DNA of 64,000 nt from Pelagimonas sp. (lineage in GTDB: Bacteria > Pseudomonadota > Alphaproteobacteria > Rhodobacterales > Rhodobacteraceae): positions 1 to 64,000 of the forward strand of contig JAOARQ010000057.1 in assembly GCA_025210455.1 (NCBI GenBank), read 5' to 3'. Under the pieces are notes generated by a model, which saw only the letters and a list, made by a program, of their open reading frames with translations, did not search any database and was not told where the DNA came from. How positions within the stretch are numbered: the first letter of the stretch is position 1; every line of letters starts with the position of its first letter. Below are positions 54,378 to 64,000 of this stretch, piece after piece. A program made the position numbers and the translations under genes.

Positions 54378-57300
54378 ATGACCTTTCTGACCTCTCTGAC
54401 TGACCTGCGTGCGCGTATTGATGATCTGACCTATGCCGATGAGGCTGAAACTGTCGCCCGCCTGCGCGAAGAGGCCGGGCTGACTGGTGATGACCGCGCT
54501 GCGATCAGTGCCGATGCGGCACAATTGGTGCGCGACATACGCTCTTCGACCAAACCGGGGCTGATGGAGGTTTTTCTGGCGGAATACGGTCTGTCGACCG
54601 ATGAGGGTGTGGCACTGATGTGTCTGGCCGAAGCGCTGCTGCGCGTGCCCGATGCCGCCACCATTGATGCGCTGATCGAAGATAAAATCGCGCCTTCCGA
54701 CTGGGGCAAGCACATGGGGCATTCCACCTCGCCTTTGGTGAATGCCTCGACCTGGGCTTTGATGCTGACGGGGAAAGTGCTGGCAGAGGATGCCAATCCC
54801 GGCCCTGTGGGGCATCTGAGGGCCGCGATCAAACGGCTGGGCGAACCGGTGATCCGCACCGCTGTGGGCCGCGCGATGAAGGAAATGGGCGCGCAATTTG
54901 TTTTGGGCGAAACTATTCAGGCGGCCATGAAGCGCGGAGGTGCGCAGGAAGAGAAGGGATTTACCTATTCTTATGATATGCTGGGGGAAGCGGCGCGCAC
55001 CGAGGCTGACGCCCGCCGTTATCATCTGGCCTATTCCAAGGCGATCACCGCCATCGCCGATGGGGCGCATTCCGATGATATCCGCGAGAATCCCGGCATC
55101 TCGGTCAAGCTTTCGGCGCTTTATGCGCGATATGATGATCTGCAGCGCGACAGCGCTTTGCAGGCCCTTATCCCTCGCCTGCGCTCGCTCTGCGGGTTGG
55201 CGCGTTCCGCTGGAATCGGGTTGAACATCGACGCGGAAGAGGCGGATCGCCTGTCGATCTCGATGGATATCATTCAAGAGGTTCTGTCAGACCCAACGCT
55301 GGAGGGCTGGGATGGGTTTGGTGTGGTGGTGCAGGCCTATGGGCTGCGTGCCGGGGCGACGCTGGACTGGCTGTATGGCTTGGCAAAGTCATTGGATCGC
55401 AAGATCATGGTGCGGCTGGTGAAAGGCGCCTATTGGGACACGGAAATCAAACTGGCGCAGGTGAATGGCTTGCCAGGGTTCCCTGTTTTCACTTCAAAGC
55501 AGGCCACTGACATTTCCTACATCGCCAATGCGCGCAAATTGCTGGCGATGACCGATCACATCTATCCGCAGTTTGCGACCCACAACGCCCACACTGTGGC
55601 GGCGATCTTGCGCATGGGGAACGATAAACAGGCCTTTGAGTTCCAGCGCCTGCATGGCATGGGGGAAACCCTGCATGATCTGGTGAAAGACCACAACAAC
55701 ACCCGCTGCCGGATTTATGCCCCGGTGGGGGCGCATCGTGACCTGCTGGCCTATCTGGTGCGCAGATTGTTGGAAAACGGCGCGAATTCGTCTTTTGTGA
55801 ACCAGATCGTTGATGAAGATGTTGCTCCCGAAGTGGTGGCCTCTGATCCCTTTGAGGCTGTGCTGGATAGTGACCTGCCGACCGGGCCGCAGCTGTTTGC
55901 GCCGGAGCGGCCAAATTCCAAAGGGTTCGATCTGCGCCATCGTCCGACCATGGCGGCCATCAATGCCGCACGGGATCCGTTTAAGTCACACGTTTGGCAG
56001 GCAGGCCCGTTGATCGCCGAAGAGGCGCCGCAAGGGGCCGAAGAGGTGCTGCGCAACCCCGCAAATCCCGATGATCTTGTTGGACAGGTTGTCTGGGCAA
56101 CATCGGAAACGGTTCAAAGCGCTGCCCGCGCAGCTGAGCCATGGCAAGTCAAAGCCTCAGAGCGCGCCCAGATCCTGAACCGCGCCGCAGATCTTTACGA
56201 AGAACACTTTGGTGAGCTTTTCGCGCTTTTGCACCGCGAGGCGGGGAAGACGCTGCTTGATGCGGTTGCCGAGCTGCGCGAGGCAGTGGATTTCCTGCGC
56301 TATTACGCTGCCCGTGCTGATGGGCCTGCGCCTGTTGGTGTTTTCACCTGCATTTCGCCGTGGAACTTCCCGCTGGCCATTTTTACGGGGCAGATTTCTG
56401 CCGCGCTGGCGGCGGGCAACGCCGTGCTGGCCAAACCGGCCGAGCAGACCCCGCTGATTGCCTATCGCGCAGTGCAGCTGCTGCATGAGGCGGGTGTGCC
56501 GCTTGGCGCGCTTCAGCTGCTGCCCGGGGCGGGGGATGTGGGCGCTGCGCTGACATCCGACGCCCATGTCGGCGGTGTGGCCTTTACGGGTTCAACCGAA
56601 ACCGCGCAGATCATTCACAAATCTATCGCGGAACATCTTGCCCCCGGCGCGCCGTTTATCGCCGAAACTGGTGGTCTGAACGCTATGATTGTCGATTCAA
56701 CCGCGCTGCCTGAACAGGCTGTGCAGGCCATCGTGGAAAGCGCGTTTCAATCTGCGGGTCAGCGCTGTTCCGCTTTGCGCTGCCTCTACGTTCAGGAAGA
56801 TATCGCCAAGGATTTCCTCGACATGTTGCAAGGGGCCATGGATACGCTGGTGATGACGGATGGGTGGAATCCCGCCTCTGATCTGGGCCCTGTCATCGAC
56901 GAAGAGGCGCGCGCCGGCATTCAGGCCCATATTGATGTGGCCATGCATGCAGGCCGCGTGATCAAGACCTATCCGACCCCCGACACTGGGTTTTATGTCG
57001 CGCCGACATTGATCCGAGTGGGGGGTATCCAAGATCTTGAACGCGAGATTTTCGGCCCGGTTCTGCATGTGGCCACCTTCAAATCGGATGAGTTGGATGA
57101 TGTGATCGACGCAATCAACGCGACCGGCTATGGGCTGACATTCGGGTTGCAGACACGCATTGACGACCGGGTTCAATATGTCACCGAACGGGTGCATGCG
57201 GGCAATCTCTATGTCAATCGCAATCAGATTGGGGCCATTGTCGGCAGCCAGCCTTTTGGCGGCGAAGGCCTGTCTGGCACTGGCCCCAAGGCCGGTGGCC

Positions 57301-57812
57301 CGCTCTATCTGAACCGCTTCCGCCATTTGGCAGCGCCAGCAGTGCAGGGCGATTGGGATTTGCAAAGCAACCTAAGCGATCTGAACGCCGCGATTGCGCA
57401 ATCCAATGGGGATCAGCCCGCCCCGAAACATCAGGAACTGCCCGGGCCAACCGGCGAGGCCAACCAGCTTAGCCATTTTGCCCGGCCTCCGGTGCTTTGC
57501 CTTGGTCCGGGGGAAGAGGCGTCTAAAGCTCAGGCCAAAGCTATTCGCGATCTTGGGGGGATTGCGGTGCGGGCCAAAGGCGCTGTCCCACCGGATGCGC
57601 TGCGCGACATCTGGGGAATTTCTGCGGCGCTCTGGTGGGGGGATCAATCCACCGCCCAGCACTATCGCCGCGCATTGGCCGCCCGTCCGGGGCCGATCCT
57701 AACCCTGATCACGGGGCACCCTGATTCAGGCCATGCGCGTGCGGAACGGCATGTCTGTATCGACACCACAGCCGCCGGAGGGAATGCAGCGCTTTTGGCG
57801 GGGCAGGGTTAA
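54378..57812 (+). CDS. putA: Bifunctional proline dehydrogenase / L-glutamate-gamma-semialdehyde dehydrogenase PutA
   Basis: 1144 residues. N-terminal proline dehydrogenase barrel (about 1-480) with [44 protein letters not shown] and [12 protein letters not shown]. The aldehyde dehydrogenase domain (about 540-1000) has [23 protein letters not shown], the catalytic Cys in [13 protein letters not shown], and [11 protein letters not shown]-terminal part of about 120 residues follows. It oxidises proline to glutamate at the membrane, with substrate channelling. Start at 54378 ATG; controlled by the divergent Lrp-type gene. Confidence 0.97.
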   Translation: MTFLTSLTDLRARIDDLTYADEAETVARLREEAGLTGDDRAAISADAAQLVRDIRSSTKPGLMEVFLAEYGLSTDEGVALMCLAEALLRVPDAATIDALIEDKIAPSDWGKHMGHSTSPLVNASTWALMLTGKVLAEDANPGPVGHLRAAIKRLGEPVIRTAVGRAMKEMGAQFVLGETIQAAMKRGGAQEEKGFTYSYDMLGEAARTEADARRYHLAYSKAITAIADGAHSDDIRENPGISVKLSALYARYDDLQRDSALQALIPRLRSLCGLARSAGIGLNIDAEEADRLSISMDIIQEVLSDPTLEGWDGFGVVVQAYGLRAGATLDWLYGLAKSLDRKIMVRLVKGAYWDTEIKLAQVNGLPGFPVFTSKQATDISYIANARKLLAMTDHIYPQFATHNAHTVAAILRMGNDKQAFEFQRLHGMGETLHDLVKDHNNTRCRIYAPVGAHRDLLAYLVRRLLENGANSSFVNQIVDEDVAPEVVASDPFEAVLDSDLPTGPQLFAPERPNSKGFDLRHRPTMAAINAARDPFKSHVWQAGPLIAEEAPQGAEEVLRNPANPDDLVGQVVWATSETVQSAARAAEPWQVKASERAQILNRAADLYEEHFGELFALLHREAGKTLLDAVAELREAVDFLRYYAARADGPAPVGVFTCISPWNFPLAIFTGQISAALAAGNAVLAKPAEQTPLIAYRAVQLLHEAGVPLGALQLLPGAGDVGAALTSDAHVGGVAFTGSTETAQIIHKSIAEHLAPGAPFIAETGGLNAMIVDSTALPEQAVQAIVESAFQSAGQRCSALRCLYVQEDIAKDFLDMLQGAMDTLVMTDGWNPASDLGPVIDEEARAGIQAHIDVAMHAGRVIKTYPTPDTGFYVAPTLIRVGGIQDLEREIFGPVLHVATFKSDELDDVIDAINATGYGLTFGLQTRIDDRVQYVTERVHAGNLYVNRNQIGAIVGSQPFGGEGLSGTGPKAGGPLYLNRFRHLAAPAVQGDWDLQSNLSDLNAAIAQSNGDQPAPKHQELPGPTGEANQLSHFARPPVLCLGPGEEASKAQAKAIRDLGGIAVRAKGAVPPDALRDIWGISAALWWGDQSTAQHYRRALAARPGPILTLITGHPDSGHARAERHVCIDTTAAGGNAALLAGQG

Positions 57813-57813
57813 G

Positions 57814-57862
57814 CCCCAAAATTCCTTGGGGAATTGGCCAGAGGCCAAGGGGGCAAAGCCCC
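57814..57862. repeat. Cluster of palindromes, REP-like
   Basis: Three consecutive dyads: AATTCC-TTGG-GGAATT (57820-57835), TTGGCC-AGA-GGCCAA (57834-57848) and GGGG-CAAAG-CCCC. They sit just after putA. Similar GC-rich dyad strings occur in intergenic DNA of Rhodobacteraceae and may act as terminators or repeats. Confidence 0.5.
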
Positions 57863-57903
57863 ATTCCCCTTGACGATTCTGGCAAAACCTCCAGTGTGGT
57901 CGC

Positions 57904-58647
57904 ATGTTCCCTATCCGCGACCACAACCCTTCCAGCCGCACGCCCTATGTGACTTATGGGCTGATTGCGGCCAATGTGCTGATCTTTCTGGCGACCCTGC
58001 CGCTGCAGGCTGATCCGCGCGCATTGCTGCAGCATTATGCCGACTATGCGCTGGTGCCCGTCTTCCTTTCTGAGGGCTATGGCTGGTCAGGCCTGATCAC
58101 CTCGATGTTTTTGCATGGGGGCTGGATGCATCTGGCGGGTAACATGCTGTTTCTCTTCATCTTTGGGGACAACATGGAAGATGAGATGGGGCATGTTGGC
58201 TTTGCCGCCTTCTATCTTTCCGCCGGGATTGCCGCGGGGCTGATCCATTATCTTTCCGGCCCGATGTCGAATGTGCCCACCGTGGGGGCATCCGGGGCGA
58301 TTGCTGGCGTCATGGGGGGCTATCTTTTGCTTTTCCCCAAAGCGCGGGTGGATATTCTGCTGTTCCTGATAGTCTATATCCGCATCTTCCCACTGCCGGC
58401 CTGGGTGACCCTGGCCGTCTGGTTTGCGATGCAGCTGTTTGGGGGGCTTGGCAGCTCTGTCGAAGGGGGCGGGGTGGCCTATTGGGCGCATATCGGCGGT
58501 TTCGTTGCGGGGCTGGTCCTGACCATCCCGCTCTGGCGCAGGCGCGGCGGGCCTTTGTTCTGGCGTGACACGCAGGGCCACCCGCCGAACCCCGAAGCAC
58601 GCTATCGCTATGTCCGTTCCACAGTTCCAAGGATCCCCCGCCGATGA
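57904..58647 (+). CDS. Rhomboid-family intramembrane serine protease
   Basis: 247 residues with six or seven hydrophobic segments. WMHLAGNMLFLFIFGDNMED contains the conserved HxxxN, the catalytic Ser lies in VGASGAIAGVMGGY, and the catalytic His in VAYWAHIGGFVAG. Rhomboids cleave membrane proteins within the bilayer. Stop overlaps the following gene's start (ATGA). Confidence 0.92.
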   Translation: MFPIRDHNPSSRTPYVTYGLIAANVLIFLATLPLQADPRALLQHYADYALVPVFLSEGYGWSGLITSMFLHGGWMHLAGNMLFLFIFGDNMEDEMGHVGFAAFYLSAGIAAGLIHYLSGPMSNVPTVGASGAIAGVMGGYLLLFPKARVDILLFLIVYIRIFPLPAWVTLAVWFAMQLFGGLGSSVEGGGVAYWAHIGGFVAGLVLTIPLWRRRGGPLFWRDTQGHPPNPEARYRYVRSTVPRIPRR

Positions 58648-59012
58648 CATCCCCTATGAAAGCCACCTGCCATTGCGGTGCTGTCGAATTGAACGTGACA
58701 CCGTCCGAGCCACTGGATCGTGCGCTGCGCTGTGATTGTTCATATTGCCGTCGCCGCAATGTACCGACAATTTCAGCAAGTCTTGATGGTGTCGAAGTGA
58801 TCAAAGGGGCGGATCAACTGCGGCTCTATTCATGGGGCACACATACTGCCAAACACTATTTCTGTCAGACCTGCGGCGTGTACATGTATCATCAGCGCCG
58901 GATTGACCCCAACCAATACGGGGTCAATTTCTATGCGCTGGAAGGGATTGAGCCAAAAGACTTTGAGCCGCGTCCATGGGTTGATGGCGTCAACCACCCC
59001 TCCGATGCCTAA
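58644..59012 (+). CDS. GFA-family (glutathione-dependent formaldehyde-activating-like) protein
   Basis: 122 residues with zinc-binding cysteines in ATCHCGAVELNV, CDCSYCRRR and YFCQTCGVYMYH. The family includes glutathione-dependent formaldehyde-activating enzyme and many proteins of unknown substrate. Coupled to the rhomboid gene by a 4-nt overlap. Confidence 0.88.
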   Translation: MTSPMKATCHCGAVELNVTPSEPLDRALRCDCSYCRRRNVPTISASLDGVEVIKGADQLRLYSWGTHTAKHYFCQTCGVYMYHQRRIDPNQYGVNFYALEGIEPKDFEPRPWVDGVNHPSDA

Positions 59013-59245
59013 GCGAGGAAAGCCCGCAAGGGCTTGAAGAGCTTTTGAGCCTTGCCAATAAGGCCCGCCCCGCCTATACGGGGCCATCTTTGGGCAACGG
59101 GGTGACTCGCTTGCCCTTTGATATTTGGGCCGGGTTCCGCCTGACCTGAAAAACAAAGAACAGCTGTTTCATCTTTGGGGTCTCTCAAAGCTCTGTTTCA
59201 GACATCATCCGTGGGCAAACCACGTCGTATATAGGAGATGATCAG

Positions 59246-59626
59246 ATGGACCTGATCGCACAGCTTGAAGCGGAGCAAGTCGCTGCGCTGGGGAAAGATA
59301 TCCCCGATTTCAAAGCCGGTGACACCATCCGTGTCGGCTTTAAAGTGACCGAAGGGTCGCGCACCCGTGTTCAGAACTACGAAGGTGTTTGCATCAGCCG
59401 TAAAAACGGTTCGGGCATTGCCGGTTCGTTCACCGTTCGCAAGATTTCGTTTGGTGAAGGCGTAGAACGTGTGTTCCCGCTGCACTCTACCAACATCGAA
59501 TACATCGAAGTTGTTCGCCGTGGCCGCGTCCGTCGCGCCAAACTGTACTATCTGCGTGCACGCCGCGGTAAATCCGCCCGTATCGCAGAAGACACCACTT
59601 ACAAGCCCCTCAAGGCGAAGTCGTAA
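59246..59626 (+). CDS. rplS: 50S ribosomal protein L19
   Basis: 126 residues: [36 protein letters not shown] and [37 protein letters not shown]; these are typical L19. AGGAG precedes the start at the right distance. It is followed by rpmE 11 nt on. Confidence 0.98.
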   Translation: MDLIAQLEAEQVAALGKDIPDFKAGDTIRVGFKVTEGSRTRVQNYEGVCISRKNGSGIAGSFTVRKISFGEGVERVFPLHSTNIEYIEVVRRGRVRRAKLYYLRARRGKSARIAEDTTYKPLKAKS

Positions 59627-59637
59627 GGAGCCGGATC

Positions 59638-59859
59638 ATGAAAAAAGATCTGCACCCCGAATACCACGTTGTGACCGTCAAAATGACCGACGGCACCGAA
59701 TTCCAGACCCGCACCACATGGGGTAAGGAAGGCGATACTCTGGCACTGGACATCGACCCGACTGTGCACCCGGCATGGACCGGCGGCACATCGCGCCTGT
59801 TGGACCAGGGCGGCCGTGTTTCGAAGTTCAAAAAGAAATACGAAGGTCTGGGCTTCTAA
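59638..59859 (+). CDS. rpmE: 50S ribosomal protein L31
   Basis: 73 residues beginning [19 protein letters not shown] and ending [10 protein letters not shown]. It lacks the CxxC zinc cysteines of the type with bound zinc, so it belongs to the C-minus alphaproteobacterial form. Co-transcribed with rplS and followed by a terminator. Confidence 0.95.
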   Translation: MKKDLHPEYHVVTVKMTDGTEFQTRTTWGKEGDTLALDIDPTVHPAWTGGTSRLLDQGGRVSKFKKKYEGLGF

Positions 59860-59884
59860 TTCCAGCCAGATCGGTTTTGATATA

Positions 59885-59913
59885 CGCCGTCCCTTTTGGG
59901 GCGGCGTTTTCTT
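59885..59913 (+). terminator. Terminator after rpmE
   Basis: Stem CGCCGTCCC/GGGGCGGCG with loop TTTT and a following TTTTCTTTT run. Confidence 0.85.
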
Positions 59914-59929
59914 TTGGGCCGGGGGCAAT

Positions 59930-60433
59930 ATGTCTGAAACTGATTTTCAAACCGCGCGGCTGCGGGTGCAGGATTGGGCACCGGTACTGGCAGATGCGGA
60001 TCGGCGCGCGCAGCTGGAGCCCAAGCTTTTAGCGATGCTGACACCGCCGGTGTTGAAGTATCTTCCGCCCAGCTTGGCTGTGCCCGATGGAGGGATTACT
60101 GCGTGGATTGACGCCCGGAGGGACAAAGCCCGCGTAAGCTTGATCTGGCAGCAGGATGCGTTGATCGGCCTTATGTTTCTGATGGATATCGGCACCGAAG
60201 GTGAGTTGCGCATCGGTTACATGCTGGCTGAACAGGTCTGGGGGCAGGGGATTGGATCAGAACTGGTGCAGGGGCTGATTGCGCAGCTTGCACAGGGCCC
60301 TAAACGCCACCTGAGCGGCGGTGTCGAAGTGGGCAATCTGGCCTCGGCCAGAATTTTGCAAAATGCCGGTTTTACCCGTGATCCTGCGCAATCCAGTGAT
60401 GAGTTGGATATGTTTACCCGCATGATTGGATAG
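59930..60433 (+). CDS. GNAT-family N-acetyltransferase
   Basis: 167 residues; begins MSETDFQTARLRVQDW and has the acetyl-CoA loop region LAEQVWGQGIGSELVQGLIA (Q/RxxGxG/A form) and GGVEVGNLASARILQNAGF, as in RimJ/RimL-type acetyltransferases. The substrate is unknown. The start at 59930 follows a terminator and gives the normal length. Confidence 0.85.
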   Translation: MSETDFQTARLRVQDWAPVLADADRRAQLEPKLLAMLTPPVLKYLPPSLAVPDGGITAWIDARRDKARVSLIWQQDALIGLMFLMDIGTEGELRIGYMLAEQVWGQGIGSELVQGLIAQLAQGPKRHLSGGVEVGNLASARILQNAGFTRDPAQSSDELDMFTRMIG

Positions 60434-60530
60434 ATGCGGGTGGAAATATGCGCCCGCCCCGGTTCTTTACTGGACAGGCTCTTATTGCAATGACAGAATT
60501 TGATCAAATCTATATGCAGAGAGTCGTGCC

Positions 60531-61883
60531 ATGAAAGATGACAATTTCCTCAAGGAAAACAACGCGCGCCAGATTTGGCATCCGATGGGCCACCCCGGTG
60601 ATGCCCATACCACCCCGCCCAAGATCATCACCCGCGCACAGGGTGTGACTATTACCGATATTGATGGCAACACCGTGGTGGATGCTGTTGGCGGGCTGTG
60701 GTGTGTGAACCTTGGCTATTCCAACGACAAACTGAAAGATGCCATTTCTGGCCAGCTTCAGGATCTGCCTTACTATTCGGCCTTTGCGGGCACATCGAAC
60801 CCGCCTGCGATCGAAGCGGCCTATGAGGTGCAGAACTTCTTTGTCGAAGACGGCATAGAACGCGTGTTCTTTACCTCGGGCGGGTCGGATTCAGTGGAAA
60901 CCGTGCTGCGACTGGCGCGCCAGTACCACCGCATTCGCGGCGAGGCGACCCGGACAAAGTTCCTTTCACTGAAAAAGGGTTATCATGGCACGCATATCGG
61001 CGGGGCTTCGGTGAATGGGAACAACCGGTTCCGCATCAATTATGAGCCGCTTCTGCCGGGCTGCTATCATCTGCCGTCGCCCTATGCCTATCGCAATCCC
61101 TTCCATGAAACCGACCCGGTGAAGCTGGCGCAGCTGTGTGCGCAGGCGATGGAAGATGAAATCCAGTTTCAGGATCCTTCAACCATCGCCGCCTTTATCA
61201 TGGAGCCCATTCAGGGGGCGGGCGGCGTGATTGTGCCGCCAGAAACCTTTATGCCTTTGATGCGAGACATCTGTGATCGCTATGGCATTTTGCTGATCTC
61301 GGATGAGGTGATCACAGGTTTTGGCCGCACCGGCGACTGGTCGGGTGCGCGTCATTGGGGCGTGAAGCCCGATATGATGAGCACTGCCAAAGGCATCACA
61401 TCGGGGTATTTCCCGGTGGGCGCGGCGCTGATTTCGGGCAAAGTGGCCGAGGTATTCGAAAACTCTGACAGCGCGCAGGGCGGAATTTATCACGGCTATA
61501 CCTATTCAGCGCATCCGGTTGGGGCTGCTGCGGTTACAGCGTGTTTGCAGGAAACGCTGCGTCTGGATCTGAAAACCAATGCCGCTGCGCGTGGCACGCA
61601 ACTATGCGAAGGCGTCAAAGCGCTGGCTGAAAAATACGACATCATCGGTGATGTTCGTGGTGGGCATGGCCTGATGACCGGGATCGAGCTGGTCTCTGAT
61701 AAGGCGACCAAAACACCGATGGATCTGCCCACAATGTCAAAGATCCATCAGACCGCGTACGAGGCTGGGGCCATGGTCCGGCTGGGTGCGCATAACATCC
61801 TTATGTCGCCGCCGCTGACCATCACCGAAGACGAGATCAATGTGATCCTGAATGCTCTGGACAAGGGCTTTGCCAGCGCCTGA
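60531..61883 (+). CDS. Class III aminotransferase (omega-amino-acid:pyruvate type)
   Basis: 450 residues, PLP-dependent. GVTITDIDGNTVVDAVGGLW, TSGGSDSVETVLRLARQYH, ISDEVITGFGRTG and the Schiff-base lysine in STAKGITSGYFPVGAAL are clear. It resembles the taurine/beta-alanine/putrescine:pyruvate aminotransferase group, but the amino donor cannot be set from sequence. It is a single gene with its own terminator, not the partner of the aminotransferase at 11336. Confidence 0.88.
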   Translation: MKDDNFLKENNARQIWHPMGHPGDAHTTPPKIITRAQGVTITDIDGNTVVDAVGGLWCVNLGYSNDKLKDAISGQLQDLPYYSAFAGTSNPPAIEAAYEVQNFFVEDGIERVFFTSGGSDSVETVLRLARQYHRIRGEATRTKFLSLKKGYHGTHIGGASVNGNNRFRINYEPLLPGCYHLPSPYAYRNPFHETDPVKLAQLCAQAMEDEIQFQDPSTIAAFIMEPIQGAGGVIVPPETFMPLMRDICDRYGILLISDEVITGFGRTGDWSGARHWGVKPDMMSTAKGITSGYFPVGAALISGKVAEVFENSDSAQGGIYHGYTYSAHPVGAAAVTACLQETLRLDLKTNAAARGTQLCEGVKALAEKYDIIGDVRGGHGLMTGIELVSDKATKTPMDLPTMSKIHQTAYEAGAMVRLGAHNILMSPPLTITEDEINVILNALDKGFASA

Positions 61884-61902
61884 TACGGGCAGTGAACCAG
61901 AT

Positions 61903-61926
61903 AAGGGCCGCGTTTGCGGCCCTTTT
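61903..61926 (+). terminator. Terminator after the second aminotransferase
   Basis: Perfect stem AAGGGCCGC/GCGGCCCTT, 4-nt loop GTTT, ending in TTTT, 20 nt after the stop codon. Confidence 0.92.
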
Positions 61927-62035
61927 ATTGGTAAGATCCCGCCGGTCTTTGTGATGCGACCCTACGGCGCGTGATCTATTCCTTTTGGCGAATGTATAAG
62001 GCGGACAAACCCCTTATTTTGCCGGGAATCGTGTC

Positions 62036-63709
62036 ATGGAATTCAAAAAAATCAGTGATGATCTGACGGTTTCACCTCAGATTTCGCCTGCGGATGTGGC
62101 GGAAATTGCCAGAGCTGGCTACCGCGCGATTGTTTGTCACCGTCCCGATGGCGAAGGGATGGATCAGCCCAGCTTTGAAGAGATACGCGCCATGGCGCGC
62201 GAGGCCGGGCTTGAGGTCGCGTATCAGCCGGTGATCAGCGGCAGGGTTCAGGATGAAGATGCGCAAAGCTTTGGGCAGTTGATGCGCGAACTGCCGGGGC
62301 CTGTCTTTGCCTATTGCCGCACCGGGACACGGTCTGCCACGCTTTGGGCGCTGTCGCAGGCGAAGGTGCTGGAGGCCACAACCATTCTGGAGATGGCCAA
62401 GTCAGCGGGCTATGACATGGCGGGTGTGGTGCGGCGCATTGTGAATGGTGGCAAAACCCCGACAGATACCGGCGACGCCAAATTCGATGTGGTGATTGTA
62501 GGGGGCGGTGCGGCAGGTATCGCGGCGGCTTCAAGCCTGCGGTCGCGCAAACCCGATCTGGATATCGCGATTTTGGACCCGGCGGATGTTCATTATTACC
62601 AACCGGGGTGGACCATGGTTGGCGGTGGCGTGTTTGATGCGGATACCACAGCGCGCACCATGGCCAGCCTGATCCCCAAAGGGGTGCGCTGGATTCAGGC
62701 GGCGGTGGCGGCCTTTGAACCCGAAAACAACGCCGTGATCCTAGATGGTTGTCGGGTGGTGAAGTATGATCGTCTGGTGGTCTGCCCGGGGCTTAAGCTG
62801 GATTGGCATGGCGTCGAAGGTCTGGTGGAGACGCTGGGCAAGAACGGTGTGACCTCGAACTATCGTTATGATCTGGCGCCCTACACCTGGGAACTGGTGC
62901 ATGGGATGAAGTCTGGCCGCGCGCTGTTTACCCAACCGCCGATGCCGATCAAATGCGCTGGCGCGCCGCAAAAGGCGATGTATCTTTCTGGTGATCATTG
63001 GTTTCGCACCAATGTTCTTAGAAACATCGACATTCAGTTTATGAACGCCGGCGGGGTGCTGTTCGGGGTGAAGGATTATATCCCGGCGCTGATGAAATAT
63101 GTGCGCAGATATAACGCGTCGCTGAATTTCTTTCATACATTGGTGTCCGTCGATGGCCCTGCAAAGATGGCCACGTTTAAGGTGACGAAACCCGATGAAG
63201 CCCCGCGCGACGTGACGGTTGAGTTCGATATGATGCATGTCTGTCCGCCACAGGTGGCCCCAGATTTCATCCGCGTGTCGCCGCTGGCGGATAGCGCGGG
63301 TTGGGTCGATGTGGATCAGAATACGCTGCGCCATAAATCCTATGATAACATCTGGGCCCTGGGGGATGTGATGAATGCGCCGAATGCCAAGACGGCTGCG
63401 GCGGCCCGCATTCAGGCCCCCATTGTGGCCGAGAATATCTCGGCGGATATCGACGGCGGATCGCCGCGCGCCCTGTACAATGGTTATGGATCTTGCCCGC
63501 TGACGGTCGAAAAGGGCAAAATCGTACTGGCTGAGTTTGGCTATGGCGGCGCGCTGCTGCCCAGTTTCCCCAGATGGGTGATTGACGGCACCAAACCCAC
63601 CCGCGCCGCCTGGATCCTGAAAGAACAGATCCTGCCGCCGGTCTATTGGAAGGCGATGCTGCGCGGCAAAGAATGGCTGGCCAAGCCGGTTGAGATCAAA
63701 GTGGATTAA
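62036..63709 (+). CDS. Fusion of a DUF442/TIGR01244 phosphatase-like domain and a sulfide:quinone oxidoreductase-like flavoprotein
   Basis: 557 residues. Residues 1-135 form a dual-specificity-phosphatase-like domain (LTVSPQISPADVAEIARAG, IVCHRPDGE) with catalytic loop VFAYCRTGTRSATL, the family often called sulfur transferase in sulfide clusters. Residues about 148-540 are an FAD enzyme: VVIVGGGAAGIAAASSL, VHYYQPGWTMVGGG (SQR-like), and WALGDVMNAPNAKTAAAAR. This combination would couple a sulfur/phosphoryl carrier step with sulfide oxidation to the quinone pool. A role in sulfide detoxification is inferred. Confidence 0.85.
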   Translation: MEFKKISDDLTVSPQISPADVAEIARAGYRAIVCHRPDGEGMDQPSFEEIRAMAREAGLEVAYQPVISGRVQDEDAQSFGQLMRELPGPVFAYCRTGTRSATLWALSQAKVLEATTILEMAKSAGYDMAGVVRRIVNGGKTPTDTGDAKFDVVIVGGGAAGIAAASSLRSRKPDLDIAILDPADVHYYQPGWTMVGGGVFDADTTARTMASLIPKGVRWIQAAVAAFEPENNAVILDGCRVVKYDRLVVCPGLKLDWHGVEGLVETLGKNGVTSNYRYDLAPYTWELVHGMKSGRALFTQPPMPIKCAGAPQKAMYLSGDHWFRTNVLRNIDIQFMNAGGVLFGVKDYIPALMKYVRRYNASLNFFHTLVSVDGPAKMATFKVTKPDEAPRDVTVEFDMMHVCPPQVAPDFIRVSPLADSAGWVDVDQNTLRHKSYDNIWALGDVMNAPNAKTAAAARIQAPIVAENISADIDGGSPRALYNGYGSCPLTVEKGKIVLAEFGYGGALLPSFPRWVIDGTKPTRAAWILKEQILPPVYWKAMLRGKEWLAKPVEIKVD

Positions 63710-63716
63710 GGCAGCC

Positions 63717-64000
63717 TCAAGAGGTGCGGTAGAACTTTCTGCGCGCCTCTTGTTCGATCGCCAGTCGCATTTGCAAATCTGCAAGGTCTTGCATCAGGGA
63801 TTTCTGCTGTGCTGCGTCTGTGCCGGATTTTAGGGCCTGCTGTTTGGCTTCGATCTCTTTTTTCAACTGAATCTCGCGGGGAAGAACCCCGGCATCTGCC
63901 ATGATCGCCATGCCAGCAGAGACGATATCGCCGCCCTGGCGTGTCTCTAGTGGTTTGCCTTGCCCAGTCAGGTTGTCTAGCTGACCTTCGGCTTTGGCTT
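63717..64000 (-). CDS. DUF1992 (DnaJ homologue subfamily C28-like) protein, C-terminal part
   Basis: About 94 C-terminal residues are in the window; the start lies beyond the edge. Text such as EGQLDNLTGQGKPLE followed by MAIMADAGVLPREIQLKKEIEA matches the DUF1992 domain. A coiled-coil-like stretch (QQKSLMQDLADLQMRLAIEQ) ends the protein. Function unknown. Confidence 0.8.
   Translation of the reverse strand, partial: AKAEGQLDNLTGQGKPLETRQGGDIVSAGMAIMADAGVLPREIQLKKEIEAKQQALKSGTDAAQQKSLMQDLADLQMRLAIEQEARRKFYRTS

Noticed and set aside
1-64000. CRISPR arrays, retron-like reverse transcriptase, or rRNA genes
   Set aside because: No regularly spaced short repeats, no reverse transcriptase motif and no rRNA sequence were noticed in the window.

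Overview
The window reads as chromosomal DNA of a marine alphaproteobacterium of the Rhodobacteraceae/Roseobacter type. The evidence is GC-rich coding with alphaproteobacterial-style gene neighbourhoods, an HK97/IS5-type mobilome, a putR/putA pair, BCCT and betaine/sarcosine-type oxidoreductases, an ECF42-type sigma/DGPF pair and an RTX-tailed exoenzyme. I cannot name the species.

Layout. (1) 1-1201: a class Ib ribonucleotide reductase operon nrdH-nrdI-nrdE(partial) on the minus strand behind a cobalamin riboswitch. (2) 1619-12709: a catabolic cluster with a LysR regulator, an MttB-superfamily methyltransferase, a dimethylglycine/sarcosine-dehydrogenase-like flavoprotein with GcvT domain, a histidinol-dehydrogenase-like enzyme, and a minus-strand trio of class III aminotransferase, DoeA-like M24 hydrolase and ArgE-like M20 deacylase. 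A decayed IS5-family element sits exactly at the argE-like stop codon. (3) 13292-18832: a decayed HK97-type head-gene module (terminase, connectors, HNH, capsid, protease) with no portal or tail genes seen. (4) 18975-29537: a 10.5-kb genomic island in tRNA-Pro(CGG), bounded by 47-bp direct repeats. It carries a DprA-like/RecQ-phosphoribosyltransferase pair (PsyrTA-like, helicase N-terminus lost), an HsdR and metallopeptidase pair without HsdM/HsdS, two unknown genes, an excisionase-like gene and a tyrosine integrase. (5) 29581-40125: core genes (EamA transporter, pheS, ECF42-type sigma plus DGPF protein, NnrS, rplT-rpmI, DUF2141, sterol-desaturase family, pyk, N-formylglutamate amidohydrolase family, DUF1244). 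(6) 40530-43538: a glycoside-hydrolase-like protein with a long RTX repeat tail. (7) 43649-50180: two FecB/FecC/FecE-type ABC importers. The first looks iron-related; the second lies behind another cobalamin riboswitch with a DUF1636 gene and is very probably a B12 importer. (8) 50226-64000: radC, BCCT carrier, tRNA-Leu, TPR protein, putR/putA, rhomboid, GFA protein, rplS-rpmE, acetyltransferase, a second class III aminotransferase, a phosphatase-like/sulfide:quinone-reductase-like fusion and a partial DUF1992 gene.

How the genes fit together. Two cobalamin riboswitches in one window tie B12 status to the choice of ribonucleotide reductase and to vitamin import. The 1.6-12.7 kb cluster looks like a route that demethylates, hydrolyses, deacylates and transaminates a methylated or acylated amino compound; the exact substrate is not decidable from sequence. 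Mobile DNA has accreted at tRNA-Pro at least twice, and the younger island has suffered an internal deletion that damaged a toxin-type gene and probably removed the partners of HsdR.
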